Positions 21,974 through 35,030 of a stretch of 64,000 bases of DNA are shown here, in pieces. The stretch is from Piscicola geometra. Taxonomy: Eukaryota > Annelida > Clitellata > Hirudinida > Piscicolidae. The notes under the pieces were generated by a model that was not told the DNA's origin, did no database searches, and saw only the letters and a program-made list of their open reading frames with translations. Position 1 is the first letter of the stretch, and the number at the start of each line of letters is the position of its first letter. The position numbers and the translations under genes are program-made. The stretch is taken from assembly GCA_943735955.1 (NCBI GenBank), contig OX030960.1, positions 3,311,233 through 3,375,232 on the forward strand. The letters run 5' to 3'.

Positions 21974-24900
21974 CATCATCATCACCTTGGTGCAGCTTTC
22001 GAGGCGGTGATGGAGTGTCTGTACACTGACAGCATCAAAATGGATGCATCCACCGCCCCCTCCCTCCTCGCCACCGCTTCCTGGCTCGGAATGGTGCGCC
22101 ACTTGAGCCTTCACTTCATATTCCTTCACATTTATTCGTGGCGATTTTGTTATTATGAATCATTTTTATTTTGAGAAAAATATATTATATTTTTTTATTC
22201 ATAAACCTGTTTTATTTAATTGCTAATTTTTCAAATTTTAATATTTTTTATAATTCAGGAAGAACTACTTAACTCCAGCGTTCGATTCCTGGAAGATAAT
22301 CTATCGTAAGTTAGGATGGAGCAAATCAAGTAATATATACCATATAATGTTTTTTTATATTAAGAATATATAATATTATTATAACATCATTATTACTATT
22401 AATAATGATATCTTTATTTTTTTATTTTTAAATAATTTAAATAAAAATTGGGAAAAATAGTTTGTGAAAAATTAAGATAAGTCAATAACTATCAGATATG
22501 GAACGGTGCTCAACTGTCTTGAGCTTGCCGACAAGTATAACCAAGTAAGAAAAAAAAAGACTAAACAATTCTTAATATTTTATATTATAAATAAAGATAT
22601 AATTTTAAAACAATAAAACAAAAATTAATATGAAACATCTTAAAACCGTGACATCAGCTCCAGTTCCAGTCGAAATGCATAGAGTTCTTGGCGAGAAATG
22701 TCCTCGTTAAGACATCAGTGAATATCCTTAAAGGCCTCAGGTTCCTTCATGTACCTTTGTAGAGATTTTTGTTAAAAATAAAAAAAATTATTTATATATA
22801 CATGTTTTATGTATATTTTTTTACCTATTTTAAATTTTTTCCCATTTTTAAATAATAACTTTGTTTTAAATATTTAAATTCTGACTTCTTTTCGCGTAAA
22901 TGCAGCTGCAGAACGATGGAAAGGGTGGTATCGAGTGATTGCTTGTGTGTCCTCAATGTCGAACACAACGTGTATGACCTGTTGAAGAGTGTGAGTGCAG
23001 GAGGTAGAAGGATGGAAGGAGGGCAGCCTGGTGGAGTTTGTCGCCTGCTTGTTGAATGCAAGAGTATTTTTTAAAATTTTATAACGAGGAAGACAAGTTG
23101 TTGAAATAGGGAAATAAGTTCTAGATAAAAAAAATGTAAAAAATGTTTTTAACATTTATAGCAACATATACAAATAGCAAAAAAATAGCAAGATTACTAG
23201 CGTGTCGACTAAACACCCAGTGGCTCTTCCTACAAGTGAACACTGATTTCAGAGGAAGTCTGGACGAACTCATAAGTGCTAGAGACTCATTCATAAACAG
23301 TGGGGAATAAGCGAAATAATTTTTGTAAATTTTACATAAAGTTGAAAAAACAATGTAAATATAGCAAACATAAAAATTAATGTATGCTATTTGTATAAAT
23401 GTAAGAATTTTTTTCCGCAATTCTTCGTTTTAATGAAACACAGGTTTAAAACCTATCCAAAAGTGTACTTTGGAAACCCTGCAAGGTGACATCAGAGGCA
23501 GAAGTGAGGCGTTCTTGGACACTCACCCGTGCTACGAAGGCGCTTTTCAAAGCCTGCGAATGAACAACGCCATCTTGATCAGCAAGTTCTGCAAAGATGC
23601 CGTCAACGACAACATTCTGAGCAAGGGTTGGAGGGTGTGGAAGATATTCTTGAAATAAAAGAAAGGGCTGGATCGGGGTAGGCAGGGAATATATGAAGGA
23701 AAAACATAGTTTCTAAACAGTTGGTGTACTGTGGCTGTTTCAGTTAAATTATACTTTTTTTCGAATCTGAAGTGAGTTATAAACTCAAACTTTTAACGCT
23801 GTATGTTAGTTCATGATTGCAGACTGGTTGTTGAAATCGTATGCAAGCCAGTGGAACCGACTGATTCACGCTCAAAATGCATGCGCTGCTCGGTCAGTAC
23901 CCTTCCGAAGGTCCACTAAGAAATGTTGGAGGGAATTATGAGACAATTGGAAAGGATTAACAACGCCTTGAAATAATTTTTTAAATACTTCATACTTTTT
24001 GTGGCCTTTAATTTTTTCCACTTTTCCAGGCTTCCAATTGTGGGCAGAGATGTGTTTGAGAAACAGGCAATCCGGTGTGGTAAAGCTCTCAGTATGAAGG
24101 GAAACGTTAGTTTGTGAACGTGAAAGTTTATTAACTTATCCATTGTTTTTAAATTAATATTTTTTATTATATTTATTTATAAGTTTCATTTTTAGCTATT
24201 TTAATGGACAAATATGTTTACAATTTCTACAGCAAGACTGGTCCTGGAAGATGTTTGACTTTGGATTTAATTGGATTTTTTCGTGGACGAACAAGTGAGT
24301 TGATCGATCTCAGGTTTCATTTTTACAATTTAAACTGAAAATTAAACTTTCAAATCCACTCAGTTTTTTATCGATAGAACAAACGTCGAACAATGTGCTT
24401 CAGAGCTTCAACTGCCGCGTCCTTTTCAGGTTAGGACAACCCTTCAGAAATGGTGCATGGAACTTTCAAAGAAAAAACTATTTTAAAATAAATAAATAAA
24501 ACTTATTTTGTACAATTATTTTAAAACTCGGATCTTGATAGATACGAGGTGTTCAGCTTGAACAGCGAAGGTCGCGTTCCGTACTGCTTCAAGAGCGAGA
24601 TTCTGACACTGCCTCTGTGCGTGACTCAGGTCAGAATGTTTGTGGCATAACTAGCTTCCCAAAAACTTATTCATATTTAGATTCCTTCATTAGTCTCTTC
24701 TTGAATTTTTTTTTATTATCCCTTTATTTTTTATTCCATTAACCACTTGCAGAAAAAAACTTTTTTCCGACTGAAAGACAACTTAGAAAAAAATCAGTTC
24801 TATTTTTCCCTCCGCATCTTGAGAACTTTCAACACCGACTCCAGCCTTCCCGCCACTCCTCCATGCTCCATCTCGCCTACTATTTCGTCAACCTCAGCAT

Positions 24901-25193
24901 CTGACAACCACCCATCACGATCATCAACCCCACACTCAACACCTTCTCTCCCAACTCCTCACTCCTCTTCAGCATCACTCCCACCTTCACGAACACAATC
25001 CCTTCCAAATTCCGGACCCGTAACCACCAACAGTTCCACACGCCCTCCCAATACAAGCATCGCTAGTGGAGTGTCTACAATATCAAGAAGTTCAATAATT
25101 CCTTTGGATTCAGGACCTTCAAATCTCTCACACGTAACCACTAACGACGATGATGGGAATGGTGATGGAGAAGAGGAAGTAATAGTGGATTAG
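21154..25193 (+). CDS. GMCL1: Germ cell-less (GMCL1-like) BTB-BACK protein
   Basis: Sixteen exons: 21154-21236, 21337-21460, 21632-21728, 21996-22093, 22259-22305, 22496-22544, 22658-22740, 22912-22990, 23221-23299, 23444-23626, 23823-23892, 24030-24105, 24233-24294, 24364-24429, 24542-24629, 24753-25193. All phases agree, giving 574 aa. The protein starts MGN, suggesting N-myristoylation as in fly germ cell-less, then has a basic KRSKRKL stretch. The BTB domain starts near NDYIYKTLFCDGENSDVCL (human: SKYIYQTLFLNGENSD) and continues FKNMFKDSWQES. BACK follows, with WLFLQVNTDFRGSLDEL. The C-terminal part has FDFGFNWIFSW, NCRVLFRYEV and LPLCVTQ, matching the human order. Germ cell-less is a nuclear-envelope substrate adaptor for CUL3 ubiquitin ligase and is needed for primordial germ cell formation in flies. 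The last exon adds about 120 Ser/Thr/Pro-rich residues not seen in vertebrates. The CAT repeat before exon 4 is intronic. Confidence 0.93.
21857..21987 (+). repeat. CAT repeat before germ cell-less exon 4
   Basis: Imperfect then perfect ATC/CAT triplets occupy the last 140 bases of intron 3 and stop 8 bases before the acceptor (CTTGGTGCAG). There is no clear pyrimidine tract other than the repeat. Confidence 0.85.
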
Positions 25194-25206
25194 TTTCTGT
25201 AAAAAC

Positions 25207-25212
25207 AATAAA
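25207..25212 (+). terminator. Poly(A) signal AATAAA after germ cell-less
   Basis: AATAAA lies 13 bases after the germ cell-less stop codon and is followed by a T-rich stretch. Only 154 bp separate this stop codon from that of the convergent bZIP gene. Confidence 0.5.
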
Positions 25213-25347
25213 AACCAGGGTTTTTTAATTTTTTTTAAAATTTTTAAATAAAGCAAGAAACTTCAATTGGAGTATTAAAATTAGGAAAAACAGAAAATTC
25301 TATACAAATCACATGAAATAAAATAAAATAAACTTAAAAACATTGAT

Positions 25348-26049
25348 TCAAAAAGGATAAACATTTTCGTAAGACAAATGAGGAGGGTTATAGAGGCGTT
25401 GGTCATGCACTGGCTGTTCGCTGCGCAAGAGCCCCTTCAGCACTCCCACCCTGCTCTCAACCTGGGCCACCTGGACTTTGAGGACTTCGAGTTCCTGATT
25501 CAACTGCAGGAGAGTAGCTTCGTTTGCTTCTTCTTTTTGTTTTCTGAGTTCCCTCGACCTGCGTGCAGCGTCGTTGTTCTTCATTCGTCGCTTCTTGTAC
25601 TCCGCGTTCTTCTCGGCCTCCGGCACTGACTGTTTGGGTCTTCTTGTTTTGACGCTAGTGGTTGCTAGGGGGGAGTCAAACTTCAGAGGCAAAGATGATG
25701 AGCATGTGGACTGAAAAATTGAAGAATTCTTTGTTGCTTGTGTGCTTGTTTGTAAAGACGGGGACTGGTAAACGTCTGAAGAGTGGCTTGGAGGGGAGAT
25801 GTCTCTTTTGATTTCTTGACTGAACTGTGTATTGACGACTGTGCTGGGTTTAAAACTGTTCGAATTGTAAAAACCCTTCTCTGAATTTCCTGAAGGTTGA
25901 AACGTCTTTGTGCTGTAGAGATTGGAGCACTGGAAGTTGCTGATGTTTGTGAGGGGAGGGTAAGGATTGTGAAGAGATGTTTGGAATTCCTTCGAAGCTA
26001 TTGTAGAATTATCCATATGTCGGAAAAGACCTTCACCGTAGGAAAACAT
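25348..26049 (-). CDS. bZIP transcription factor, PAR/CES-2 or C/EBP type
   Basis: A single open frame of 233 codons. The first 140 residues are Ser/Thr/Asn/Gln-rich, as in many activation domains. Residues about 151-172 form the basic region YKKRRMKNNDAARRSRELRK, with the DNA-contact signature NNxAAxxSR. A leucine zipper follows at about 178-206 (heptad Leu/Val: LLQLNQELEVLKVQVAQV, then VGVLKGLL). KRRxKNNxAAxRSRExR is typical of the PAR/E4BP4/CES-2 group, while the C-terminal VLKGLL ending recalls C/EBP-gamma, so I do not choose one subfamily. It would bind DNA as a dimer in the nucleus. No intron is needed in the frame shown; the Met at 26049 is simply the first in frame, and an upstream exon is possible. 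Confidence 0.82.
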   Translation of the reverse strand: MFSYGEGLFRHMDNSTIASKEFQTSLHNPYPPLTNISNFQCSNLYSTKTFQPSGNSEKGFYNSNSFKPSTVVNTQFSQEIKRDISPPSHSSDVYQSPSLQTSTQATKNSSIFQSTCSSSLPLKFDSPLATTSVKTRRPKQSVPEAEKNAEYKKRRMKNNDAARRSRELRKQKEEANEATLLQLNQELEVLKVQVAQVESRVGVLKGLLRSEQPVHDQRLYNPPHLSYENVYPF

Positions 26050-28199
26050 ATCAACGCAGCTTCCAATATTAAAAACGAATATTAAAAAAGATTTTTTTTT
26101 TAGGAAACAAGGCTATTCCATTAGAGAGAGAGTTTCAGGTCAATAAAGTCAATATCTTATATACCAAGTTCAAGCATAGATTCGTAAAAGTGTCTTTCGT
26201 TCACATAGATCAACATAAAGCTAATAAAATAAGCGATTAATTTGAACAGTGACTTGATGCTCTGACAGGTTGACACCAGTTGAAGTGCAAACTTTGAAAA
26301 GACTCGCTGAATAAAGTTACTGCTTTGATGTGGTCGTACTATGCCTCTTGATCGCATTCAAGCTAACGAATCCACTTTTGCTTTGATGTGTGCCCTTAAT
26401 CAGTGCTGCATCTCCTAGATCCGCTAACCGCAGATACTGCAATAAAACCGCTTTCTTTTTTCTTTGTTTTAACGTTTTTGATCAAATTATTCCATAATGA
26501 AAACGTCTTTTGATGTTATAACCCAAATCGCAACAACGGTTAGCTACGGATTTAGCCGCAATTTAATTTCAATTAACTCTAAAAAATGAAAATTGACAGA
26601 ATAATAAAAAACTCTATTTTAACCAGTAATCCACGGTCTTCATCATCAACTTAAGCTGCTCTTAGCTTCAAAATTGACTTTCACTCATGAGTAAATCGAC
26701 GACCCTTCCGATAGAGGTTCAAAAAAATTCTCAAAAGTTTATTGTATCCTGGGTGACGCTTTGTCGATCAGGCTTCAATAGAAAAGCTCCAATCTGCAGT
26801 TTAATTGCTTTTTCGCTGACATTAATCTCGTGACAGGCTTTATTAATTGCAATGACCATGACACCATTTGTTTAGTAATTCATCACTTCAATACACACCA
26901 TCCATCATAACGAAAATGTCCACTGTTGCTTTGTCTACTTAAACCTTTTTAATAATTTTTTCTTTCAATTTTTCATTCGAAATATACACTTTGATGATCG
27001 ATAAACCTAATAAAGCAGCATTGATTTCCGTGTTTTACACTAAGATGCATTAGGGAGTCAGCCTCAAACACGTTTGTAACTTGCACATGCTCTCACAGCA
27101 CTCTATCGATCCACCTCCTCCCAGCCCTCCACCTCCTCCAGGCCTTCGTGAGGAACATGATTCTGCTGCATCATGTGTGTGTGTGGAAGCCTCACAGAGT
27201 TTCAATGCCGGCTTCGAGCGATGCTTGCACTCAAAACTAATTGACCTAAAACGAATCAATCATTATATTAATTAATTGTTTTAAAATTAAGAAAACACTT
27301 AAGTTATTTTCTTATAAAAAAATTTGTGGTTTTATTTGATGAGAATCACCAATTGCTCTTAATGAAAGCTCGATATGCGCGTAATTATGGATTGAAGAAC
27401 TCATAAAAGTAAATTATCGGTCTTCCGCGTGAGATTAGTGCATAAACGCTCAAATAGTATTTGAAAAGTTTAAAAATCAAGAAATATATTTAAAACTTTC
27501 AAGATCCGTATATTCACACATAAACCCTCAGCTCGAAAATTAGATACGATAACTCCTGAGCTTTTCAACACAAGCTCCAGACTGTAGCCCACCTCTCGTC
27601 TGTTTCGCTTGCAACTAAGACTCTCTGAATGCTCGCACGTAAACCAAGTCCTTTTAAAAGCTCGCATGAGCGTAAAAAAACTAAATAAAAATTAAATTTA
27701 AACAAAATCAAGCGAAGCGCATAAATAGCGAATCGATGGCGTTCTCCTGCTAATAAGAGTTTATGAGACAGCCTCTTCGGGCCAGTGTACGACTCCCGCC
27801 CATTGAAACAGACGTCCTGAAGATTCAAAAGAAAAATCGATTTTAAAAGAGGTTGGAAAAGTAAATAATAATAAAAGAATAATGGATAAAATGTAAAAAA
27901 GAAGAGGGTAGACAATGGTAGGAGAGGAAGAAAGGGGTTTGATGTGTCTCAGAGGACTGCTGATGTATGCAGAACATAAAGCTCGTTCAGTGTAGCTCAG
28001 CAGTCATTCCTCTCTGTCTGCCGGTGCTTTTTAGCAATTTAATTGTCCGATCGACCCAAACCACCTCATTAAATGTTCAATTAATAATCCATTAATTATT
28101 GTCTATTAATTAATTTCTTTTACCAACCATCTTTCATTCTGTTCTTTCATTCTTTAGTTGGATATTAATTCAGCTGTTAATTATTTCACCCATTTTTTT
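26050..28199. other. Gene-free region upstream of the bZIP gene
   Basis: AT-rich DNA with a short CCT-rich patch (27110-27145). No open frame here shows a domain, composition or splice pattern that I would call coding. Enhancers of the bZIP gene could lie here, but no motif stands out. Confidence 0.4.
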
Positions 28200-28205
28200 A
28201 TGAAA

Positions 28206-28955
28206 CCATCTACTCACCCATCCAACCAATCATCCACCCAACCACTCATCCACCCGACCACTCATCCACCCAACCACTCATCCACCCAACCACTCATCCA
28301 TCCAACCACTCATCCACCCAACCACTCATCCATCCAACCTCTCATCCACCCAACCACTCATCCATCCAACCACTCATCCACCCAACCACTCATCCACCCA
28401 ACCACTCATCCACCCAACCACTCATCCATCCAACCACTCATCCACCCAACCACTCATCCACCCAACCACTCATCCACCCAACCTCTCATCCACCCAACCA
28501 CTCATCCACCCAACCACTCATCCACCCAACCACTCATCCATCCAACCACTCATCCATCCAACCTCTCATCCACCCAACCACTCATCCATCCAACCTCTCA
28601 TCCACCCAACCACTCATCCACCCAACCACTCATCCATCCAACCACTCATCCATCCAACCTCTCATCCACCCAACCACTCATCCATCCAACCTCTCATCCA
28701 CCCAACCACTCATCCACCCAACCACTCATCCACCCAACCACTCATCCATCCAACCACTCATCCATCCAACCTCTCATCCACCCAACCACTCATCCATCCA
28801 AACTCTCATCCATCCAACCACTCATCCACCCAACCACTCATCCACCCAACCACTCATCCACCCAACCACTCATCCACCCAACCACTCATCCACCCAACCA
28901 CTCATCCACCCAACCACTCATCCACCCAACCACTCATCCACCCAACCACTCATTT
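28206..28955. repeat. 16-bp minisatellite, about 47 copies
   Basis: Tandem units of ACTCATCCACCCAACC, with two common variants: CATCCAACC in place of CACCCAACC, and CCTCTC in place of CCACTC. The variants are interspersed in blocks, as expected from unequal exchange. A 269-codon frame across it is a by-product: three units (48 bp) give 16 codons, so the frame stays open. Confidence 0.95.
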
Positions 28956-30604
28956 ATTCGCTTTTAGATTTAACCATTAAATTTCTCATTGATCTATATG
29001 TCTATTCTCTTTTCATCTTCTTTTTTATTTTTTGTCTTCATGCGCTCACAACCTACCCAGCCTTTCTTCACAAAAACATTATATTTGGCATAACGACTGG
29101 CTTTAAGGCTTAGAAGCACTTTCGACTTAATTTTAGGCCTCTTCTAAATTATTTTAACATATACTTCGGCTTGAATTGACCCTATGCTCGAATTAGTATA
29201 GCTCTTACTTCCAATTAGCTTGCGTCGTTATTATACATTATTTAAGACTAACTTATTTTACACTCATTTCAGCTCTATTGTCAAACTAACTAAGAAATCC
29301 TATCCACTTAGACAGTTCCTATAAATCCATATTTGTCGTTCCTACTCAGCACAAAAACATACAAAACTTTGATAAAAAAAGAAAAATCCAACAAAATTGT
29401 ATCATTAAAAAGAAAAAATGTAAGTCTCAAAAAGATAGTATGACGAAATTCAATGAAGATGACATGAGAAAATTATTCATAATAATCTAAAATTATAGAA
29501 TTCCTTTCTTTTTCAAATTTTTATTTCAAAAAGGCTTCTCGGTTCACAATCACTGTCATATGCCACTCCACACAAGCCGCCTGTTGTCGCCTCCAATCGA
29601 CGTTGTTGTCCCTTTAAGAAACCCGGTTTTAATTTCTAATTTATTTTGATAATATCATCAAAAATTTTAAAACATCCCCTTTCCACTACTGAAGTTTTGA
29701 ACTTGATCTACTGACTTATTTTTTCCATTCATATTTTTATAACCACCGCGAGTCCAAACTCTGTTCTCCATTAATTTGTACTAGAGCGAACTTATCACAA
29801 GCAGCAGATCTTAACCATTCCATTATAACTCAAACGCCTGCTTAATTAGCGTTAAAAATTAATTAATTAACAAACCCAAATTTATTTTTGTCATCTGTGT
29901 GTGTATTTAATAATTGAAAACTTTTGGCTATCTTTGCCAAACAGAGCTCCATTAGAGTGGAAGAGTTATCAAAGATGATTTCGAGTATTTTTAACAAGGT
30001 TCTTTAAATAGAAGGAATTGGTTTAATGGTGCTGCGTGATGGCATCGTAATGATCCCATCGATAACCATCGCCAGCCAGCCAAGCCATTACGCCAACCTA
30101 GTTAAATCCTTTACAGAGGGTTCTGAGAGGATTGTCTTCTCGGGCTTTTTGGGCAATTATGGCGGGTACTGCGTATACATAACAAGGTTGATGGCCACAA
30201 AAGATGATGAGTAATGATGGAGGACCGGAAACACGTGGTGCAATCATCATTAAGAGCACGTGATGTAGCGATAAATGATTCGGCAGAAAAATATTAAAAA
30301 CGCCAACAAACATTATTCATAAAAGTTGAACTTAAAAATTGCACGCTTCAAATCGACATTTAAGCGCCTAAATGGAACTTTTTGGTGTTTCGATTAGCTT
30401 TTTGATTGCTTATCGACGATTTTGCGAAATTTTGAAGTTAAAATGTATCAAAAGATTTTGTTTTTCTTATATAACGAAAGAAGAAATGCTTAAAGCTTAA
30501 TGAAAAGTAAAGAATTAGATGAATATCGCAATTAAAGTGCTAGAGTTCTGAAGCCCTTGCTTATCACGATATGACGTCATAGCACTGTTAAAAAGCTTTA
30601 GAAA
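28956..30604. other. Gene-free AT-rich region
   Basis: Nothing recognised on either strand beyond short random open frames. Confidence 0.4.
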
Positions 30605-30900
30605 GGGGTTTGCTAGACCATCAACACCCTCATAATCACCAACTATCCAACACCACTATCATAATTACCACTATCATAACCACCATTCTCATAACACCAC
30701 TATCATAACCACAACTATCATCTTCCTTTCATCCCCATCTTCATCTCCAGTCCACCATCATCGTCTTCACGCACATAATTCCAACTTTATCATCATCATC
30801 ATCATCATCATCATTATCTCCGTCTTCTTCTTAATCTTCTTCTTAATCTTCTTCTTCTCCTTCTTCCTCTTCTTCCTCTTCTTCCTCTTCTTCTTCTGCA
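30605..30900. repeat. ATC-rich then TTC-rich simple sequence
   Basis: CACCACTATCATAACC-like imperfect repeats run to about 30770, followed by an ATC run (about 30787-30815) and a CTTCTT pyrimidine run (about 30822-30897). Confidence 0.8.
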
Positions 30901-33900
30901 ACTCATGATCTCCTATAAATAGCAATATGCGCGGAATGGCAATGTGCAAGGTTGTCGTCTGCTCGGAACTGCAAGTGCTTGCTTCCTTGTCTCATTCTGT
31001 GTCTCTGTGTGTCTTGGTGAGTTTATTTATTAATCATTTTAGTTATTATTAATTATTTTTATATTTTTACAATTTAAGGAATAATTTAATTTTGATCACT
31101 TGGTCGTTTATTATTTCCAAATCTTCATTAAAATGTTTTGAGGAACATGTCTCAAAAGAGACTTATAATATAAATTGAATACAGAAACGCTTAAAACATT
31201 GCTCAAACAACCATAAAACCCAAACGATTTCTCGGAACGCCATTAATTGCTATGCCAACGATCATCTGAAACCTATTTAGGAAATAAAAATCGAATTTAT
31301 TTTCTATCCAGACATTTGATCAAGTTTGAAAAGACATCAATTGTCTTATGTTTTTATTCATATATCTTGCGGCAATTTAATAGAACGGCTGATGAAAAGA
31401 CAGAATGACAAGGGGGTTGACAGACAATGGTGCAGCGGGATCTCATTTGGAGAATAAATGACTTTTTATTATAGTTGAGCAAACATAGAAGATAAAAAAG
31501 TAGTTGATTTTACACTCACAAAATTAATAAGATAATTTATAATAAGCGAGGAAAATTCGTTTTCTCAGCGAAATAACGTGAAAAGCATAAAAAGACCCTT
31601 TTCTACCCAGTCATTGTCTCCACAGGCATATCTAATACTTTTTTGAGAAAAAATTGGTAGAGGATAATTTATCTGTGTAGCATTGTAATCAAGAATTCAT
31701 GTAATTGGAAACTATTTTAATTTAAAACTGGCTTTTAAAGTGTGAAAAGTTTGGTCAATGGAACCGGAAAAGAAATGAGAGATTATTTCCGAGCTAAAGA
31801 CGCCGTCTCTGAAGAAATAATCACTTCAAAATTGGATGAAGAGGATGAAAAAGATTATGAAAATTTGACTAGAAAGAGGATGAGAAAGTTTTTGATTTGA
31901 ATAATATGCAGTGATAACATAATGTAAATGGTGGTGTACTAGAGATAGGGTTGATGAGTTGGTGACGTACGTAAGTGAGGATGGGAAGGCTAACGGGGCT
32001 TATTATTGCAACTTCGCTAGCCTTATTAATCGCGCCAGTTTTCTGGTCGTTAAGCGCTATAACATCCATCAAGACATGCCTCGTCTGGCGAGCGTTTAGT
32101 GTTGAATTGCAGGGTTTTGATGCAAAAAAGAAAAGTTAATTTTTGAAGGGTTGCTCTCAAGCGATACTTTTGAATAGATTATTTTTATTCTGAAGTTTTT
32201 ATTTGAGTTTCAAAAAAATTAAGTGCAAAAAAACAAGAATGTTAAGAATGAAAAATAGTCTAATGAAAAGTTTCATTAAAAACACACACTATAGTAAAAA
32301 ATTTACGCAAAATATGTATGAATAGCATACAAAGACACACACACACATTAAAAAAAACCCACAAAAACCCACACACAAACAGATACAAACACGTAGAAGG
32401 AATAAGCTCAGATGTTTACTTTCCTCCATAAGCCACCATCATTCTTCTGAACACGAGGCAAATTCAGGGTTTAGGCTTAAAAGGTTCTTTTGAGAGTAAA
32501 TGCACAGCTTGAAATCGTTCTTGTGGCACTTTTGCTGGCAAAAGCGTTTTACTGCAGAGTGTTTGAAGTGGCCAATGCCGATATTTATCAACCTGACGCT
32601 ATCTGCAGTGTTTGCACCGATGCCACTTCTTAAATATTACTTTGTCGTAAAAACGGAAAAAAACATCTGGAAAGTTTTTTTTCAAAATATGAAAACGCCA
32701 AAGCATCTGCAAACTCGCTGAACTCTTCAAAACCCAATAGATTCATTCTAGCATTCAAAGCTTTTTACTTTCATCTCAGAAAAGCCGCCTAGAGTATGCA
32801 GCGGGTTTAAAACAACGCCTAAAAATCGTGTAAAAAATTATTTTCACAGCCTTTTGAAGCTTGGAAAGGTTTAAATGCGTTTTAGAAATTTCTGAAATAG
32901 ATTTCCATTAAATACATTCTCGCGCCCAAACACTAAAAACATTATTTTCTCATTAAAAAAATCTAAAATTCTTAGAACGTCTTTTCGCAATTTGTGAGTA
33001 TCGACCAAGCAGCAGGTGATATTCGCAATGATTCTTCAACGTCTCGGAAGCGTTCAAATCGATCGGAAAACTCATAAGTAATCTTTTATTCATCCTTCTC
33101 ATTCTTTATTTTTCTGCTCTTTTCGCTCATTTACCAATCTTTTCGGTGTTTCTGAAGCCTTCACAGCTTGAATGTAAAGCTTTTTGCTCAAATTCATACG
33201 CTTCGAGGCGTTTTCAGAAAACTATTTCTTTTTCGGGTTTATTTTACAAGAAGATTTATTTTATTTCAAGTATTATGTATTTATTCATTCTTTGTTTCAT
33301 TCATTCGATTATTCGATTATTTTATTTATCCACTTGTCTCAACCTCAATCCACCCTTCACTCACCTTTCACCCACCCTTCATCACCCCTCCATCCACCCT
33401 CTATCTACCCTTCAACCACCCTCCATCATCCCTTCATCCACCCTCCATCCACCCTCCCTTCTTTTTCTTATTTAGTTTCATTTCCGTTCATCGATTCAAA
33501 GCATTGAGATGTTCTCTAACAAACACATTCATTCATTCCTCGAGAAACGCAATTTATTATTAAACTTTTTTGTTCAAGATTTATTGATTATGTTTTGCAA
33601 GAACAAACAGCATGCGATGGGTCTCCTCGAGATGGCCATGCTTATGCAACGTGCCTTGCCTCCGTGTGTGTCCGTGTGTGTCCGTGTGTCTATCTCTATG
33701 CCTGTGTCACTGTCTTTATTTGCTTAGATGTTTTTATGTGTGTGTGTGTCTGTGTGTTAGTGTTCGTGTGTTTTAGTGACCATGTCTTGAGTATTTAAAT
33801 ATCTTCAAGACTTCAGAGACTCACGCACGAAGCACACGTAGTTTCAAGTTGTTGTAGGGGGTTTATCTAAAGACCGGGCCTTGTCTTTTCAACTTATCAC

Positions 33901-34015
33901 TTCACGTGCACTTCCAGCAAACATTTCAAATCCTTTTTTCTTATACACGTTTGCACGCAAGTGGCTCGTATACAGAAATAGGGGACACGCGTATATAAAC
34001 ACCCACCACCTACCC
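30901..34015. other. Gene-free region with small imperfect repeats
   Basis: Contains a CCATCCACCCTC-like imperfect tract at about 33345-33465 and a GTGTGTCC tract at about 33660-33770. No gene recognised. Confidence 0.4.
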
Positions 34016-34393
<378 letters not shown>

Positions 34394-34499
34394 CGATAAT
34401 TGCAAACAAACCATCGAAAAGGATGCATCAGTTGGCAGGAATGCCTGATCATTGAGCTCGCACTGGAGCATAACTCAAGGGCAGGCGAGTGTGCATAGA

Positions 34500-35030
34500 G
34501 GAGGTGCTGCTGTGGTGGTTGTGCTGTGCAGTGTTAGTGCTGTGCTGCTGTGGTGGTGCTATGGTGGTGCTGTGATGGTGCTGTGGTGGTGCTGTGGTGG
34601 TGCTGTGGTGGTGCTGTGGTGCTGTGGTGGTGCTGTGGTGCTGTGGTGGTGCTGTGGTGGTTGTGCTGTGCTGTGGTGGTTGTGCTGTGCTGTGGTGGTG
34701 GTGCTGTGGTGGTGGTGCTGTGGTGGTTGTGCAGTGCTGTGGTGGTGCTATGGTGGTGTTGTGATGGTGCTGTGATGGTGCTGTGGGGATACTGTGGTGG
34801 TGCTGTGGTGGTGATGTAGTTGTGCTGTGCTGTGATTGTGCTGTGTTGTGGTGGTGCTGTGGTTGTGCTGTGCTGTGGTGGTGCTGTGGTGGTGCTGTGG
34901 TGCTGTGGTGGTGGTGCTGTGGTGGTGCTGTGGTAGTTGTGCTGTGCTGTGGTTGTGCTGTTGTGATGGTGGTGCTGGGGTGCTGTGGTGGTGCTATGCT
35001 GCTGTGGTTGTGCTGTGGTGGTGGCGATTG
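34500..35030. repeat. GCTGTGGTG-type minisatellite
   Basis: Variable-length units built from TGCTGTGGTGGTGCTG with TTGTGCTGTGCTG variants, about 530 bases, only about 110 bases after the long CA tract. The plus strand is G-rich and almost free of A. Confidence 0.92.

Noticed and set aside
21841..21995. Poly-His coding insert in germ cell-less
   Set aside because: The CAT repeat lies between donor 21728 and acceptor 21995, which join the conserved BTB sequence in frame.
28158..28967. 269-codon frame rich in His, Pro and Thr
   Set aside because: It is the translation of the 16-bp minisatellite; the frame is open because three units equal 48 bp. No signal peptide or partner exon.
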